The notes beneath the pieces were generated by a model. It saw nothing but the letters and a program-made list of their open reading frames with translations, made no database searches and was not told where the DNA came from. Below are positions 36,112 to 45,910 of a stretch of DNA of 64,000 bases, one piece after another. How positions within the stretch are numbered: position 1 is the first letter of the stretch; each line of letters opens with the position of its first letter. A program made the position numbers and the translations under genes. Source of the stretch: HXMU1420-13 sp963691715 (GTDB lineage: Bacteria > Bacteroidota > Rhodothermia > Balneolales > Balneolaceae); the NCBI GenBank assembly GCA_963691715.1, contig OY829281.1, positions 310,001 to 374,000 of the forward strand, read 5' to 3'.

Positions 36112-38892
36112 TTATTTGATGAGACTCATCGACTTTGTTTGGGTAAAGGCAGCTCCGCCATTGATAGGAACAGCCTCGATTCTGTAAATATAAGTGCCAC
36201 TGGCAAGGGCAGAGGCATCAAAGGTAGTGGTATGACTTCCTGCACTAATGTCCTTTTGATCAAGAATCTTTGCAACTTCACGCCCACTTATATCAAAAAT
36301 AGTTAGACTAACCCTTGAATTACTGGCTATAGTAAAACGAATGTTTGTGGAAGGGTTAAAGGGATTTGGGAAATTCTGCTCTAAGCCAAAAGATGCAGGT
36401 ACTTCTACCAATGGATCCTCTTGGATTGATACTGGAGTGTTTATTTTTCCCACAAACATACCTCTACCATGTGTTCCCACCGCTAATATTTGATCTGATT
36501 TTCGGTAGTCTAGATCCATGACTACGGCGTTTTCAATAACACTACTACCTGTTTGTGACCAAACGGTATTTTCACCATTGATTTGATCCGTAAAGAATAG
36601 TCCAACACTGGTTCCAACAAAATAATAGGTAGTGGAGCCATCGGTTGCCGCAATTGCAGCTGATCGCATAGAAGGCCCATTCTCTCCTCCAAGATTTCCT
36701 TCAATGTCAGACCATGAGTTACCCCCATCGGAGGAATGCCAAATGCTTTTTACATTATAATTGGACATGATAGCGAGTACTTCGTTTCCATTGTCAGGAT
36801 TCACAGCTATGTCATTTACATAAGATCCACCCTCAGCATCAGGAATAGAGATATCTAGTTCCCCATCGGTTGCATCAAGGTCGTCGAGGCGACGAATTAC
36901 TGGAGGTTGGTTACGCGTAACAATGTCGGAGCCTGAATAATACAAAACATCCGAGGGTGCATTTACAGAAAATGTAAGTGCTGAAATTTCGTGATTGCTG
37001 CTACCAGTATTGATTGCATCCAATTCTGTCCAACCTTGAGTACCACCATCTGTATTTGAATTAATTGAAATGACCTGGTCATTTCTCCAAAAATGATCAA
37101 ATTCTGGATAAAACAGATAATTCTCATTCGAAGGATTAACCGCAAAGGGATGTATAAATTGTTGGTTCTCAGACTCAGACGGTTTGATGAAGGAATACTC
37201 CGAAAACTCATAATTCCATTTTAGAAGTCGACCAACTTGTGATGAACTGATTAGATAATTATAACCGAGATAGTTGGTAGCACCATCCCCAGAGGATACA
37301 TCAAAAGAATTGCTAGAATTACCAAGCTCATCAAAATAGAAATAAGGGCTTCCATTGTCTTGAGTGCCCCCCATAATACGTTGGTCTTGAAATCCAGGGT
37401 GAATGGAAATTTTATAGAACTGAGTTACATTGTATCCTTGATCTATATCAGTCCAAACAACGGGTTCTGCGGTAATGTCTTCTGTTCTACTTAAACCACC
37501 GTCATGTGCACTAATGGCAATATTAGGATTAGTCGGGTCAAAAATCAGATTATGGTTATCAGGGTGATGGTTTGGATATAAAAAAGATTCATATCCATAT
37601 CCTCCAATCCAGTATCTTGGTGCTTCCGATGTTGGTGTTATTCCTTCTGAATCTTTTAGTGGAGTAGCGTTAAATCCGTTTGTGGATCTGTATAAATTTG
37701 TACCTCCAATAATAACCATGTTTGGATTGGTAGGATGGATTTTACATACCATATTATAACTGCCTTGTAAACTTAAGGCGCGAAAGAACACTGGAATCCC
37801 GCTTGTACGATCACTACTAATTACATTTAAAGGATTAGAAATATTGAAACGATGCAATGATAATTCCTCATCACCTGCATCAGTAAAGACGTAAAAGATG
37901 TAAGGATCCGATTCTGAAGTTCCTATTACACTTCGATCTGGATTACTAGGAAATGTATCCGGTGTGATATTTGTCCAATTTAACCCATCATCGGTAGAGA
38001 TATACACTCCTGGTTGTTGCGTTTGTGTGACGCCGCTAAACGCAGAAGACAACACAGCAATAACCACTCCTTCCTTAGTTACTGAAACACTTGCCCATAC
38101 TTGTTGATTGGTTTCACCAAGTACTTTCTCATTAGTGGTGAAACTATCTGTAGATCTATAGATTCCTAAGGCGTTGCTAGAAAAAAATGAAGTACCAGTG
38201 GTTGGGCTGAAGGTTACATCGCTAATGTAATCAAAGGGGGAATTATAGTATATATCATCATCTTTGGTGCTTTCGATTTGATTCCATGTTTCCCCATTAT
38301 CTGTGGAGCTGAAGATTCCTGAACCATAGAATGGAGCTCCAATTTCCCAAGCAGAACCATAAAATTCTCCAGTAGAATAAAACCATTCATCTTGATTAAA
38401 GGGATGTTGAACAAGTGCTGAAACCGCTATGTTATCTGATATATCGGATTTCTTACTCCAAGTTAAACCACCATCAATAGATTTCCACATACCTCCTGAA
38501 ACACCACCTGCAAGAATAATATCTGGGTTTCTAACGTCGAGTGCTACTGCGCGAGTTCTACCTCCAATATCATTAGGACCCACTTCTTTCCAATCAAATA
38601 GGTCATTGATTGATTTACGCTTAAAATTTAAAGATTCTACAAACTGACGTTCTTTAGAGTAAATATCTCTTGGTATTTGGTCGATCGATGGATCACGAAG
38701 CATTTTAAAGAAATACTCTGCTCGTCTTTTTTGGGTGGTTTCTTTGTTAAAACGCTCTTTTTCAATTTCAAATTGCGGGACTGATGATTTGTTAATGAAG
38801 TTTGTGGACTTATTTTGGAAATGGGTGATTATTGTTGATAGCATAAATACACATAACCCAAGAATTAAAACACTCGTAATATTTTTTTTCAT
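36112..38892 (-). CDS. Large secreted BNR/VPS10-like beta-propeller with type IX sorting tail
   Basis: A 926-residue extracellular protein. An N-terminal signal/anchor segment (SVLILGLCVFMLSTIITHF) is followed by two seven-blade-type propellers with repeated Asp-box turns: SIDGGLTWSKKS, STDNGETWNQI, STDDGLNWTNI, SSDGGNSWSDI. It ends in a sorting domain (EQNFPNPFNPSTNIRFTI, SGTYIYRIEA). This is the sortilin/exo-alpha-sialidase-like fold common in type IX cargo, often with no glycosidase activity; no sialidase catalytic set is obvious. The small lipoprotein upstream (38896) ends 3 bases before it and should be co-expressed. Confidence 0.87.
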   Translation of the reverse strand: MKKNITSVLILGLCVFMLSTIITHFQNKSTNFINKSSVPQFEIEKERFNKETTQKRRAEYFFKMLRDPSIDQIPRDIYSKERQFVESLNFKRKSINDLFDWKEVGPNDIGGRTRAVALDVRNPDIILAGGVSGGMWKSIDGGLTWSKKSDISDNIAVSALVQHPFNQDEWFYSTGEFYGSAWEIGAPFYGSGIFSSTDNGETWNQIESTKDDDIYYNSPFDYISDVTFSPTTGTSFFSSNALGIYRSTDSFTTNEKVLGETNQQVWASVSVTKEGVVIAVLSSAFSGVTQTQQPGVYISTDDGLNWTNITPDTFPSNPDRSVIGTSESDPYIFYVFTDAGDEELSLHRFNISNPLNVISSDRTSGIPVFFRALSLQGSYNMVCKIHPTNPNMVIIGGTNLYRSTNGFNATPLKDSEGITPTSEAPRYWIGGYGYESFLYPNHHPDNHNLIFDPTNPNIAISAHDGGLSRTEDITAEPVVWTDIDQGYNVTQFYKISIHPGFQDQRIMGGTQDNGSPYFYFDELGNSSNSFDVSSGDGATNYLGYNYLISSSQVGRLLKWNYEFSEYSFIKPSESENQQFIHPFAVNPSNENYLFYPEFDHFWRNDQVISINSNTDGGTQGWTELDAINTGSSNHEISALTFSVNAPSDVLYYSGSDIVTRNQPPVIRRLDDLDATDGELDISIPDAEGGSYVNDIAVNPDNGNEVLAIMSNYNVKSIWHSSDGGNSWSDIEGNLGGENGPSMRSAAIAATDGSTTYYFVGTSVGLFFTDQINGENTVWSQTGSSVIENAVVMDLDYRKSDQILAVGTHGRGMFVGKINTPVSIQEDPLVEVPASFGLEQNFPNPFNPSTNIRFTIASNSRVSLTIFDISGREVAKILDQKDISAGSHTTTFDASALASGTYIYRIEAVPINGGAAFTQTKSMSLIK

Positions 38893-38895
38893 TGT

Positions 38896-39282
38896 CTATT
38901 TAAGATTTAAAATTTCGATTAATTCCCAGCTTTTTGGAATATTAATACCAGCCGGTTGAGATGTTATAAGAGCATCGAGAACAGAATTTTTTTTCATTAA
39001 TGCTATTTCTTCTTTCAGGGATTCATGAACATATATTTTAAGTTGCTGTTCAGGTGCAAGTCTATCTGCAGACATGCCATATCCATAAATTTTTTTTACT
39101 TTTATTAATAATTGGTCATTATCATATTCAATGATCTCCAATTGAATTTCAGCGTTACCAACTCCAATTGGTCGCGGAAGTTCGATCTCATCCATCTTTA
39201 CATATGGTTGTTTATGGTTTTTCTTCGTTACACAACTAATGGCAAGGATACCTATTGAAATTATTAATAAAATTTTTTTCAT
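38896..39282 (-). CDS. Small lipoprotein of unknown function
   Basis: A 128-residue lipoprotein; the lipobox is AISC (Cys17) after MKKILLIISIGILAIS. The mature part has alternating beta-like segments (VGNAEIQLEIIEYDNDQLLIKVKKI) and a short helix, with no family I recognise. It precedes the 926-residue propeller gene by 3 bases on the same strand, so it is probably made with it and may help its surface display or simply accompany it. Confidence 0.72.
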   Translation of the reverse strand: MKKILLIISIGILAISCVTKKNHKQPYVKMDEIELPRPIGVGNAEIQLEIIEYDNDQLLIKVKKIYGYGMSADRLAPEQQLKIYVHESLKEEIALMKKNSVLDALITSQPAGINIPKSWELIEILNLK

Positions 39283-39362
39283 GGTTTTATATAAGAGCTA
39301 TGAATTGTTATCCAGTCGCATATTGTACTAAATTGTAGATAATTAAGAATTCGTTTATATCA

Positions 39363-40556
39363 ATGTCAATTATATCCCGATTTAAATCAGTTATTGCGCA
39401 AACCAGTGATACACCTGTAGGTTTAGAAATTGATTCTGCTGAAGGAATATTTTTGATAACAACAGGTGGAAATAAATATTACGATTTTATCTCAGGTATT
39501 GCTGTAAGTAGTCTTGGTCATAGGCATCCAAGTGTAATTGAGGCAATCAAAGACCAATTAGATAAACATCTACATGTTATGGTGTATGGTGAATTCATTC
39601 AAAAACCACAATTAGAATTTGCTGAATTACTCACTTCACATCTACCTGAACACCTTGAACAAATTTATCTTGTAAATAGTGGTACTGAGGCAAATGAAGG
39701 GGCTTTAAAACTTGCAAAAAAATATACTGGAAAATCGAAGCTCATTGCTTTTAAAAATAGTTACCATGGTGATACGCACGGTTCCTTATCAGTTACTGGT
39801 CGGGATGTATATAGAAATCCATATTTACCACTTCTACCAGATGTACATTTCTTAGAGTTTAATTCATTTGAGGGATTAAATGCCATTGATACTACAACAG
39901 CTGCAGTGATATTAGAACCTATTCAGGGAGAAGGGGGTATTATACCTGCTAAATGGGAGTGGTTACTTGAGGTTAGAAATCGATGTAACACAAGTGGGGC
40001 ATTACTTATTTACGATGAGATTCAATCTGGATTTGGTAGAACAGGCAAACTCTTTGCATTTCAGCATTACAATATTTGTCCAGATATTCTATGTGTTGCA
40101 AAAGCTATGGCAGGAGGTATGCCAATGGGCGCATTTTTATCAAGTAGAAAAATATTTGAAGCATTCATGTTTAATCCACCACTCAATCATGTTACTACAT
40201 TTGGTGGACACCCAGTTTCTGCTGCTGCAGCACTAGCAACATTACAGGAGTTGTTAGTAGGAAATTATTTTGAAAGGGCTTTATTTATTGAAAACCAAGT
40301 AAAAGAACACTTGAAAGGAGGAGGTATAGTTGAAGTGCGTGGTGTAGGAGCAATGTTAGGTTTGCAACTGGAATCAAGGGAGCTTACACAAGCAGTTGTC
40401 CAAGATTGCTTTAATCAAGGTATTTTGCTGGGTTGGACGCTTCATTCTAATACATTGATTAGGCTTGCGCCCCCACTTATTATAACTGATACTGAATTAC
40501 ACCATGTGTTAAAAACTATTCAAGTGAGTATTAAAAAGAATAGTAAGAAATGTTGA
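39363..40556 (+). CDS. Class III PLP aminotransferase (omega-amino acid/ornithine type)
   Basis: A 397-residue class III aminotransferase. Visible landmarks: SSLGHRHPSVIEA early, the VNSGTEANEGALKLAKKYTG phosphate region, YHGDTHGSLSVTG, LEPIQGEGGI, the IYDEIQSGFGRTGKLFAF PLP-Asp segment, CVAKAMAGGMPMGAF with the PLP lysine, and THFGGHPVS-type TTFGGHPVSAAAAL. The family transfers omega-amino groups (GABA, ornithine, lysine) to 2-oxoglutarate. Which substrate is used cannot be read. Its stop overlaps the semialdehyde dehydrogenase start by 7 bases, which favours an amino group at a terminal carbon. Confidence 0.88.
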   Translation: MSIISRFKSVIAQTSDTPVGLEIDSAEGIFLITTGGNKYYDFISGIAVSSLGHRHPSVIEAIKDQLDKHLHVMVYGEFIQKPQLEFAELLTSHLPEHLEQIYLVNSGTEANEGALKLAKKYTGKSKLIAFKNSYHGDTHGSLSVTGRDVYRNPYLPLLPDVHFLEFNSFEGLNAIDTTTAAVILEPIQGEGGIIPAKWEWLLEVRNRCNTSGALLIYDEIQSGFGRTGKLFAFQHYNICPDILCVAKAMAGGMPMGAFLSSRKIFEAFMFNPPLNHVTTFGGHPVSAAAALATLQELLVGNYFERALFIENQVKEHLKGGGIVEVRGVGAMLGLQLESRELTQAVVQDCFNQGILLGWTLHSNTLIRLAPPLIITDTELHHVLKTIQVSIKKNSKKC

Positions 40557-41914
40557 GATCTATAAACCCTGCAACAGGTATTGTTATTAAAGAATACGAT
40601 GAATATTCATACGATGAAGTGAATGATCTCATCAAAAAAGTAAATGTGGCACAGGCTAGATGGAAAGAAACTAGTTTTCAAAAGAAAACTCTTTTTCTTA
40701 ATAATTTGGCCAAAATGTTAGAGCAGAATAAGAAAAGACTGTCTGAATTAATGGCTTTAGAAATGGGTAAACCTCTAGCCCAAGGGGAAAGTGAAATTGA
40801 GAAGTGTGTGTGGTTATGTTCGTTCTATGCAGATAAAGCGGAATCTTTTTTAAGGGATGAGCATATTAAAACCAATGCTTATAAGAGCTATGTAACTTTT
40901 CAGCCTCTTGGAATTATACTTTCAATCATGCCTTGGAACTTTCCTTTTTGGCAAGTTCTTAGATTTGCTGCTCCAGCCCTTTTGGCGGGGAATGGAGTAG
41001 TTTTAAAACATTCTGAGAATACAACTGGCTGTGCATTAGAAATCGAAAACATGATATCTAAATCTGGGTTTCCCTCAAATCTATTTCGAAGCATTATAGT
41101 AGATAAATCTAAAATGAAACCTATTATTCAGCACTCAAGTATTGCAGCAATTACTTTTACAGGTAGTACACAAGCAGGAAGTATTGTTGCCGCACAAGCT
41201 GGTGAAAAAATTAAAAAAACAGTATTAGAATTAGGAGGGAGTGACCCTTATATCGTGTTGGAAGATGCTGATTTAGAATACTGTGCAGAAATATGTGCTA
41301 AATCTCGGTTATTAAATAGTGGACAAACTTGTATTGCAGCGAAACGTTTTATTGCAATTGAATCGATTTATGACGAGTTTGTACACATATTTAAATCAAA
41401 ACTTCAAGAGTTTAAAGTAGGAAACCCATGTGATAACTCTGTGAATGTTGGCCCTTTGGCAAGGTTTGATTTACGAGATGAGCTGCACCGTCAAGTCACT
41501 GAAAGTGTAAAAGCAGGTGCCGTAATAGAGCTTGGTTGCAAAATACCTACCGAAACTGGAGCATTTTACCCTATTTCATTACTTACACATGTAAAAGTAG
41601 GTATGCCAGCTTATGAAGAGGAATTATTTGGTCCAGTTGCAGCAATTATAAAAGTAGCTAATGAAGAAGAAGCAATTTTCACAGCCAATGATACTAGTTA
41701 TGGATTAGGAGCTGCCATATTTTCAAAAGATGTGAGCAGAGCAGAAACCATTGCTGCAACACAATTGCAAGCAGGTTGTTGCTTTGTGAATACCATGGTT
41801 AAGTCTGATCCAAGATTACCATTTGGAGGGATTAAAAACTCAGGATATGGAAGAGAATTAGGTGTATATGGAATCCAAGAATTTGTAAACGTTAAAACAG
41901 TTTGGGTAGATTGA
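40550..41914 (+). CDS. NAD(P)-dependent succinate-semialdehyde dehydrogenase family
   Basis: A 454-residue aldehyde dehydrogenase of the shorter GabD1-type. It has INPATGIVIKEY at the start, PWNFPFWQVLRFAAPALLAGN, ITFTGSTQAGSIVAAQAG, ELGGSDPYIVLEDADLE with the catalytic Glu, NSGQTCIAAKRFI with the catalytic Cys, and PFGGIKNSGYGRELG near the end. The LGGSDP motif and the length point to succinate-semialdehyde dehydrogenase. Coupled by overlap to the aminotransferase, it would complete an omega-amino acid to carboxylate pathway such as GABA to succinate. Confidence 0.9.
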   Translation: MLRSINPATGIVIKEYDEYSYDEVNDLIKKVNVAQARWKETSFQKKTLFLNNLAKMLEQNKKRLSELMALEMGKPLAQGESEIEKCVWLCSFYADKAESFLRDEHIKTNAYKSYVTFQPLGIILSIMPWNFPFWQVLRFAAPALLAGNGVVLKHSENTTGCALEIENMISKSGFPSNLFRSIIVDKSKMKPIIQHSSIAAITFTGSTQAGSIVAAQAGEKIKKTVLELGGSDPYIVLEDADLEYCAEICAKSRLLNSGQTCIAAKRFIAIESIYDEFVHIFKSKLQEFKVGNPCDNSVNVGPLARFDLRDELHRQVTESVKAGAVIELGCKIPTETGAFYPISLLTHVKVGMPAYEEELFGPVAAIIKVANEEEAIFTANDTSYGLGAAIFSKDVSRAETIAATQLQAGCCFVNTMVKSDPRLPFGGIKNSGYGRELGVYGIQEFVNVKTVWVD

Positions 41915-41926
41915 TATCTAAACTAG

Positions 41927-41986
41927 TTTACTAAAGGGGAATTGAAAAATTCAAAGAGAGAAATCTCCATTAGGATATTTAGTAAA
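41927..41986. other. Possible structured RNA element in convergent intergenic gap
   Basis: TTTACTAAA (41927-41935) and TTTAGTAAA (41978-41986) are a perfect 9-base inverted repeat. Between them are two small hairpins, TTGAA/TTCAA (41942-41946, 41950-41954) and GAGA-GAAA-TCTC (41956-41967) with a GNRA-type loop. That makes a plausible three-way junction just after the dehydrogenase stop. No U-tract follows, so it is not an ordinary terminator. Confidence 0.3.
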
Positions 41987-42085
41987 AATTAAATTGAAAT
42001 AATAAACTATATCTTTCCTGAGACGTAAGTTAGTCTTTTAATTATTTAGTTTAAATTAAATAAAAATTATGAATTACAATAAAAA

Positions 42086-42847
42086 TCAAATTCCTTTAAT
42101 CCAGCCTCCATCTACAGGAAGAGAAACACCAGTGATATAACTTGCTCGTTCACTGGCTAAAAAAGTTACAGCAGCTGCGAATTCATTTGGTTGTCCGATT
42201 CGCCCTAACGGAATTTCATTTGTAATTTCTTTCAACATTGGATTTTTCTTCATTAGTTGCTCCAATCTCTCAGTCTGTGTGTATCCAGGCATTACATTAT
42301 TCACGGTGATGTTATATTGACCCAATTCTAACGATAAAGTTTTTACAAGTCCAACGATTGCTGTTCGTACAGAATTGGAGAGTACCAGTCCGGTAACAGG
42401 CTGCTTCACCGCTTGAGATGTAATTGAAATAATGCGTCCCCATTTGTTGGATTTCATATCAGGAAGAACCCCGCGAATCATTCCTATCGTACTTTCGAGA
42501 AGGAGTTTGTACGCATTTTCCCAAGCTATATCATCATGCTGGTCAAAGGTACCGAAAGGTGGTCCGCCGGAATTTGTCACCAGAATATCAATAAAACCAA
42601 GCTTTGCTTTCGCTTTACTTAAAATATGATCTCGTCCTTCCTTAGTTGACACATCCCCAACCGCGAATCCAATATCTTTATAGGATGCAGCTTCAATTTC
42701 TTGTGCTGCAATTTTTAAATCTTCTTGGCTTCTACTACAGAGAAAAACATTTACTCCTTCTTTAGCCAACTCAAATGCCACTGCTTTTCCAAGTCCCTTG
42801 CTAGAAGCCATGATCAATGCATTTTTACCCTGAATGCCTAAATCCAT
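42086..42847 (-). CDS. Atypical SDR oxidoreductase lacking the YxxxK catalytic pair
   Basis: A 253-residue short-chain dehydrogenase fold. The nucleotide-binding start is GKNALIMASSKGLGKAVAFELA (residues 6 onward, normally TGxxxGxG), NSGGPPFGTF replaces the usual NNAG, and ISITSQAVKQPVTG carries the Ser. The following segment is GLVLSNSVRTAIVGLVKTL, where Tyr and Lys of YxxxK are missing (Asn/Ser and Arg instead). The tail SYITGVSLPVDGG is normal. It belongs to a known atypical branch of 3-oxoacyl-ACP-reductase-like proteins. It is co-transcribed with the cupin gene 3 bases upstream. Confidence 0.88.
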   Translation of the reverse strand: MDLGIQGKNALIMASSKGLGKAVAFELAKEGVNVFLCSRSQEDLKIAAQEIEAASYKDIGFAVGDVSTKEGRDHILSKAKAKLGFIDILVTNSGGPPFGTFDQHDDIAWENAYKLLLESTIGMIRGVLPDMKSNKWGRIISITSQAVKQPVTGLVLSNSVRTAIVGLVKTLSLELGQYNITVNNVMPGYTQTERLEQLMKKNPMLKEITNEIPLGRIGQPNEFAAAVTFLASERASYITGVSLPVDGGWIKGI

Positions 42848-42849
42848 TT

Positions 42850-43212
42850 TTATTCCTTCAGGTAATCATCAGTGCCATCCAGCCAATCGGTTCGTGGAGG
42901 AGCCCAAGTGTCGGTTTCTTCCACATCACCTATCATTAAGGCCTTGTGGGGAAGGTTACCTGGGATGATTACAGAATCACCAGCATGTAGATCAACCGGT
43001 TGTGAATCTTCAGATTCAAACCAGAATCGAATAGTACCTTTTTGAACCTGTGTAATTTGCTCATTTTCATGAGAGTGCATGGGTACTATAAAACCATCTT
43101 TAAATTTCATACGAGCGATCATGATTTTGTCACCATAAATCATTTTTCGTATCATTTTATCATTCACTTGTTCTTCGGGGACATCATCCCAACTAATTTT
43201 TTGGAAATTCAT
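42850..43212 (-). CDS. Small cupin-domain protein
   Basis: A 120-residue single-domain cupin. It carries cupin motif 1 MHSHENEQITQVQKGTIRF (metal-binding His, His, Glu region, residues about 45-63) and motif 2 HAGDSVIIPGNLPHKAL with the last metal His. It ends in an acidic tail. Such proteins bind a metal and a small acid or sugar. The gene ends 3 bases before the SDR gene, so the two probably act in one pathway. It starts 15 bases after the S10 peptidase gene on the other side. Confidence 0.9.
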   Translation of the reverse strand: MNFQKISWDDVPEEQVNDKMIRKMIYGDKIMIARMKFKDGFIVPMHSHENEQITQVQKGTIRFWFESEDSQPVDLHAGDSVIIPGNLPHKALMIGDVEETDTWAPPRTDWLDGTDDYLKE

Positions 43213-43227
43213 AGTGCAATAATTGGA

Positions 43228-44706
43228 TTAATATTTGGCTGGAACACCATCATCAGGAATAGATTTCTTAATAAATTCTCGTAAATGCTCATTAGAAAGT
43301 TTTAAATCCTCATATCTAAGGTACATCATGTGACCACTTCTGTAGCCTTCAAAATGTAAACGATGTTTCATTTTACCTGATGGATCAAGGTGCCACATCG
43401 AGTATTTTGCATCATAATAAGTAGTAGCTCCATCATAATATCCACTTTGAAAAAGCACGTGCATATATGGGTTCATAGCCATTGCCTGACGAAGATTTTC
43501 ACCGGTATTATCCCCCGTTCTATCCCAAGGCCTTACTGGTCCGAACATATTGTATTTAATATCGGTTTTATAGTTTAATTCATTATTAAAATAATAGTTT
43601 ATCGCAGGGGTAAAGGAGTGTAGCCAAGAAGTAAGTTCTGAATTGAAATCTGGTCTAATACCTGCATCGGTCTTGTCTATCCCTTTATAGCGTGAATCTA
43701 GCCGACCTACTGTATTTCCTTCATGGCGTAATAAATCTTTCCAGAAAAAAGAGGTAGGAACATCAAGATTATATTGCTGGATTACTAACTCATCCAAACC
43801 AGAATAAAGACTAAACATGGTAACTGCGGATTTAAATTCCTCTTCATTAGCCCAAGCGCCTTTTGCCATCACGGGTATCAGAGTATTTTGAGTATAACTT
43901 TCTGAAAGTTCAAGCACTTCTAATAAGTCCAAGGATTGTAATTCATTACTTAATTGGCCATGATACCATGCTGCTGCTGTATAGTAAGGGAGTCTATTTG
44001 CTGCTTTAATCGGGCCATCTCTTTTGATTGCTAAATCTGTTGGTGATACTAATATTACACCATTTAAGTACATCCAGTGACTGGTTTGAAGCTCTAATGC
44101 TAACCCTGAAACCCTAGTGGTGCCGTAACTTTCACCAATTAAATATTTAGGTGAGTTCCATCTATTTGCTCGCGTAACGAATGTATTAATCCATTCTGCC
44201 AAATACTTAATATCAGCTTCAACACCAAAAAATGTATCTTTAGATACTTCAGGATTTACGATCCTCGAATATCCTGTATTTACAGGATTTACAAATACAA
44301 TGTCTGCGACATCTAAAATAGAATAAGGATTATCTTTAACACCGTAGGGTTGGATTGGAAACCCTTCATTATCAATTTTAAGAATTCTTGGACCAGTATA
44401 AGCAAGATGCATCCAAACCGATGCCGAACCGGGACCTCCATTAAATGATATAATAAGAGGGCGTAGGTCAATATCATCAATGTCTTTTCTTTGATAGTAG
44501 GTATAGAATAAAGTTGCGATTGGATTTCCATCCTCATCCCAGACTGGTTGTGTACCTGTAGTTGCAGAATATTGAAACCGGTCTCCTAAAATATTTGCTG
44601 TATGATTTGTGATTACAGAAGATTCTACATCAATATGCCTGCCCTGTGCAAAAATACTTGAGGAACAAAATCCCAAGATCGATATAAATAGATATAATTT
44701 TTTCAT
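43228..44706 (-). CDS. Secreted S10 serine carboxypeptidase
   Basis: A 492-residue exported protein with a signal peptide (LYLFISILGFCSSSIFAQG). It has the S10 features: LIISFNGGPGSASVWMHL for the oxyanion region, the nucleophile Ser in YLIGESYGTTRVSGLA, a late FQSGYYDGATTYYDA with the catalytic Asp, and EGYRSGHMMYL with the His. The set is complete, so an active exopeptidase releasing C-terminal residues in the periplasm is likely. It stands upstream of the cupin/SDR pair on the same strand with a 15-base gap. Confidence 0.93.
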   Translation of the reverse strand: MKKLYLFISILGFCSSSIFAQGRHIDVESSVITNHTANILGDRFQYSATTGTQPVWDEDGNPIATLFYTYYQRKDIDDIDLRPLIISFNGGPGSASVWMHLAYTGPRILKIDNEGFPIQPYGVKDNPYSILDVADIVFVNPVNTGYSRIVNPEVSKDTFFGVEADIKYLAEWINTFVTRANRWNSPKYLIGESYGTTRVSGLALELQTSHWMYLNGVILVSPTDLAIKRDGPIKAANRLPYYTAAAWYHGQLSNELQSLDLLEVLELSESYTQNTLIPVMAKGAWANEEEFKSAVTMFSLYSGLDELVIQQYNLDVPTSFFWKDLLRHEGNTVGRLDSRYKGIDKTDAGIRPDFNSELTSWLHSFTPAINYYFNNELNYKTDIKYNMFGPVRPWDRTGDNTGENLRQAMAMNPYMHVLFQSGYYDGATTYYDAKYSMWHLDPSGKMKHRLHFEGYRSGHMMYLRYEDLKLSNEHLREFIKKSIPDDGVPAKY

Positions 44707-44884
44707 TGTAATCTGTGTGTTAGTCTTGGAATGGTAAATAACTAATTTATAGTAGCAATGCTTAAAAATTTTTCAATTTCAATTTTAAATTTTCATTAAT
44801 TAATAAATGTTGTAGTCTTGAAGCAATAGATTCAATATTTTTCGATGTAACAAGAGATATGACCACTCACACCGATTACCAGCT

Positions 44885-45910
44885 ATGAATTACTCGTTAT
44901 TGCGCTCAGTTTTTACAATACTACTCATTGGTACGTTATTAACCTCAGCTTGCGGAAAAAAAGGGGGAGGCTCTAACGATATAGGCGTGGAACTAATTGA
45001 AGCAACTACAGAATTACCAGCCAAAGTTCGCTTATTTTTTCAAGTGGATATGGGTGAAGATCAATCTTTCCGAGCTATAAATGAGTCAAATTTTCAAATT
45101 TATGAAAATAACCTTCAAATCTCTGATTTAGAATCTCAAGCTAAGGTTCAAAATGAAGTTGGGTCATATTTATTTAGCTCGATGATTTTACTTGATCTTA
45201 GTGGAAGTGTGTTAAATGGGGATGCACTTCCAAGAGTAAAAGATGCTACCATAAATTACATTCAAGAGGTGATGCCAAATACAAATGAGGATAAATTTGG
45301 TTCAAAAGAGATGGCTGTGTATTGGTTTGATGGTGAAGAAAATATTCATCTACTAGCTCCATTTACTATAGACAAATTTGCACTAATTGATTCTGTGAGA
45401 GCAATAACATCAGCTATTAGTAATGATAATTCTACTAATTTAAATGGCGCAATAATTCAAGGGATGTCTGAATTAGAAGCCCGCATAATCGATAGAAATC
45501 AAGACCCAAGACTTTCAACTGCAGGAATGCTTCTTTTGTTTTCTGATGGAGCAGATCAGGCAGGTAGGGCTACAAGAGAAGCTGCACTAACAGCCACAGA
45601 ATCATTAACAAATCAATATTCTGTATTTACAATTGGTTTAGGATCTGATATTGATGAATCTTTCCTAAGATTAGTTGGAAAACAGGGGTATGAATTTGCT
45701 TTTAATTCATTTGATCTAAATCAGGTTTTTTTAGAAATGAGTAGAAAGGTTACCAAAACAATGGATAGCTATATTGTATTAGAATATTGTTCACCTAAGA
45801 GATCTGGTGATCATAATATTGAGCTACGTGTTATCTCAGAAAACAGAGTAGGCAAAATTAATACAGAATTTAATGCGATGGGATTTACAGGTGGTTGTAT
45901 TATTCAATAA
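44885..45910 (+). CDS. Lipoprotein with von Willebrand factor A domain
   Basis: A 341-residue lipoprotein (lipobox LTSAC, Cys20). Residues 21 to about 90 form a small beta domain. The vWA fold follows, with the MIDAS motif DLSGS in MILLDLSGSVLN (about 99-110), a conserved Thr (STNLNGAIIQ), and LLLFSDGADQAGRATREAAL for the remaining metal ligand. The C-terminal about 60 residues hold three cysteines. vWA lipoproteins bind metal-dependent partners at the cell surface; the partner is unknown. It is convergent with the 2-oxoglutarate dehydrogenase gene. Confidence 0.88.
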   Translation: MNYSLLRSVFTILLIGTLLTSACGKKGGGSNDIGVELIEATTELPAKVRLFFQVDMGEDQSFRAINESNFQIYENNLQISDLESQAKVQNEVGSYLFSSMILLDLSGSVLNGDALPRVKDATINYIQEVMPNTNEDKFGSKEMAVYWFDGEENIHLLAPFTIDKFALIDSVRAITSAISNDNSTNLNGAIIQGMSELEARIIDRNQDPRLSTAGMLLLFSDGADQAGRATREAALTATESLTNQYSVFTIGLGSDIDESFLRLVGKQGYEFAFNSFDLNQVFLEMSRKVTKTMDSYIVLEYCSPKRSGDHNIELRVISENRVGKINTEFNAMGFTGGCIIQ

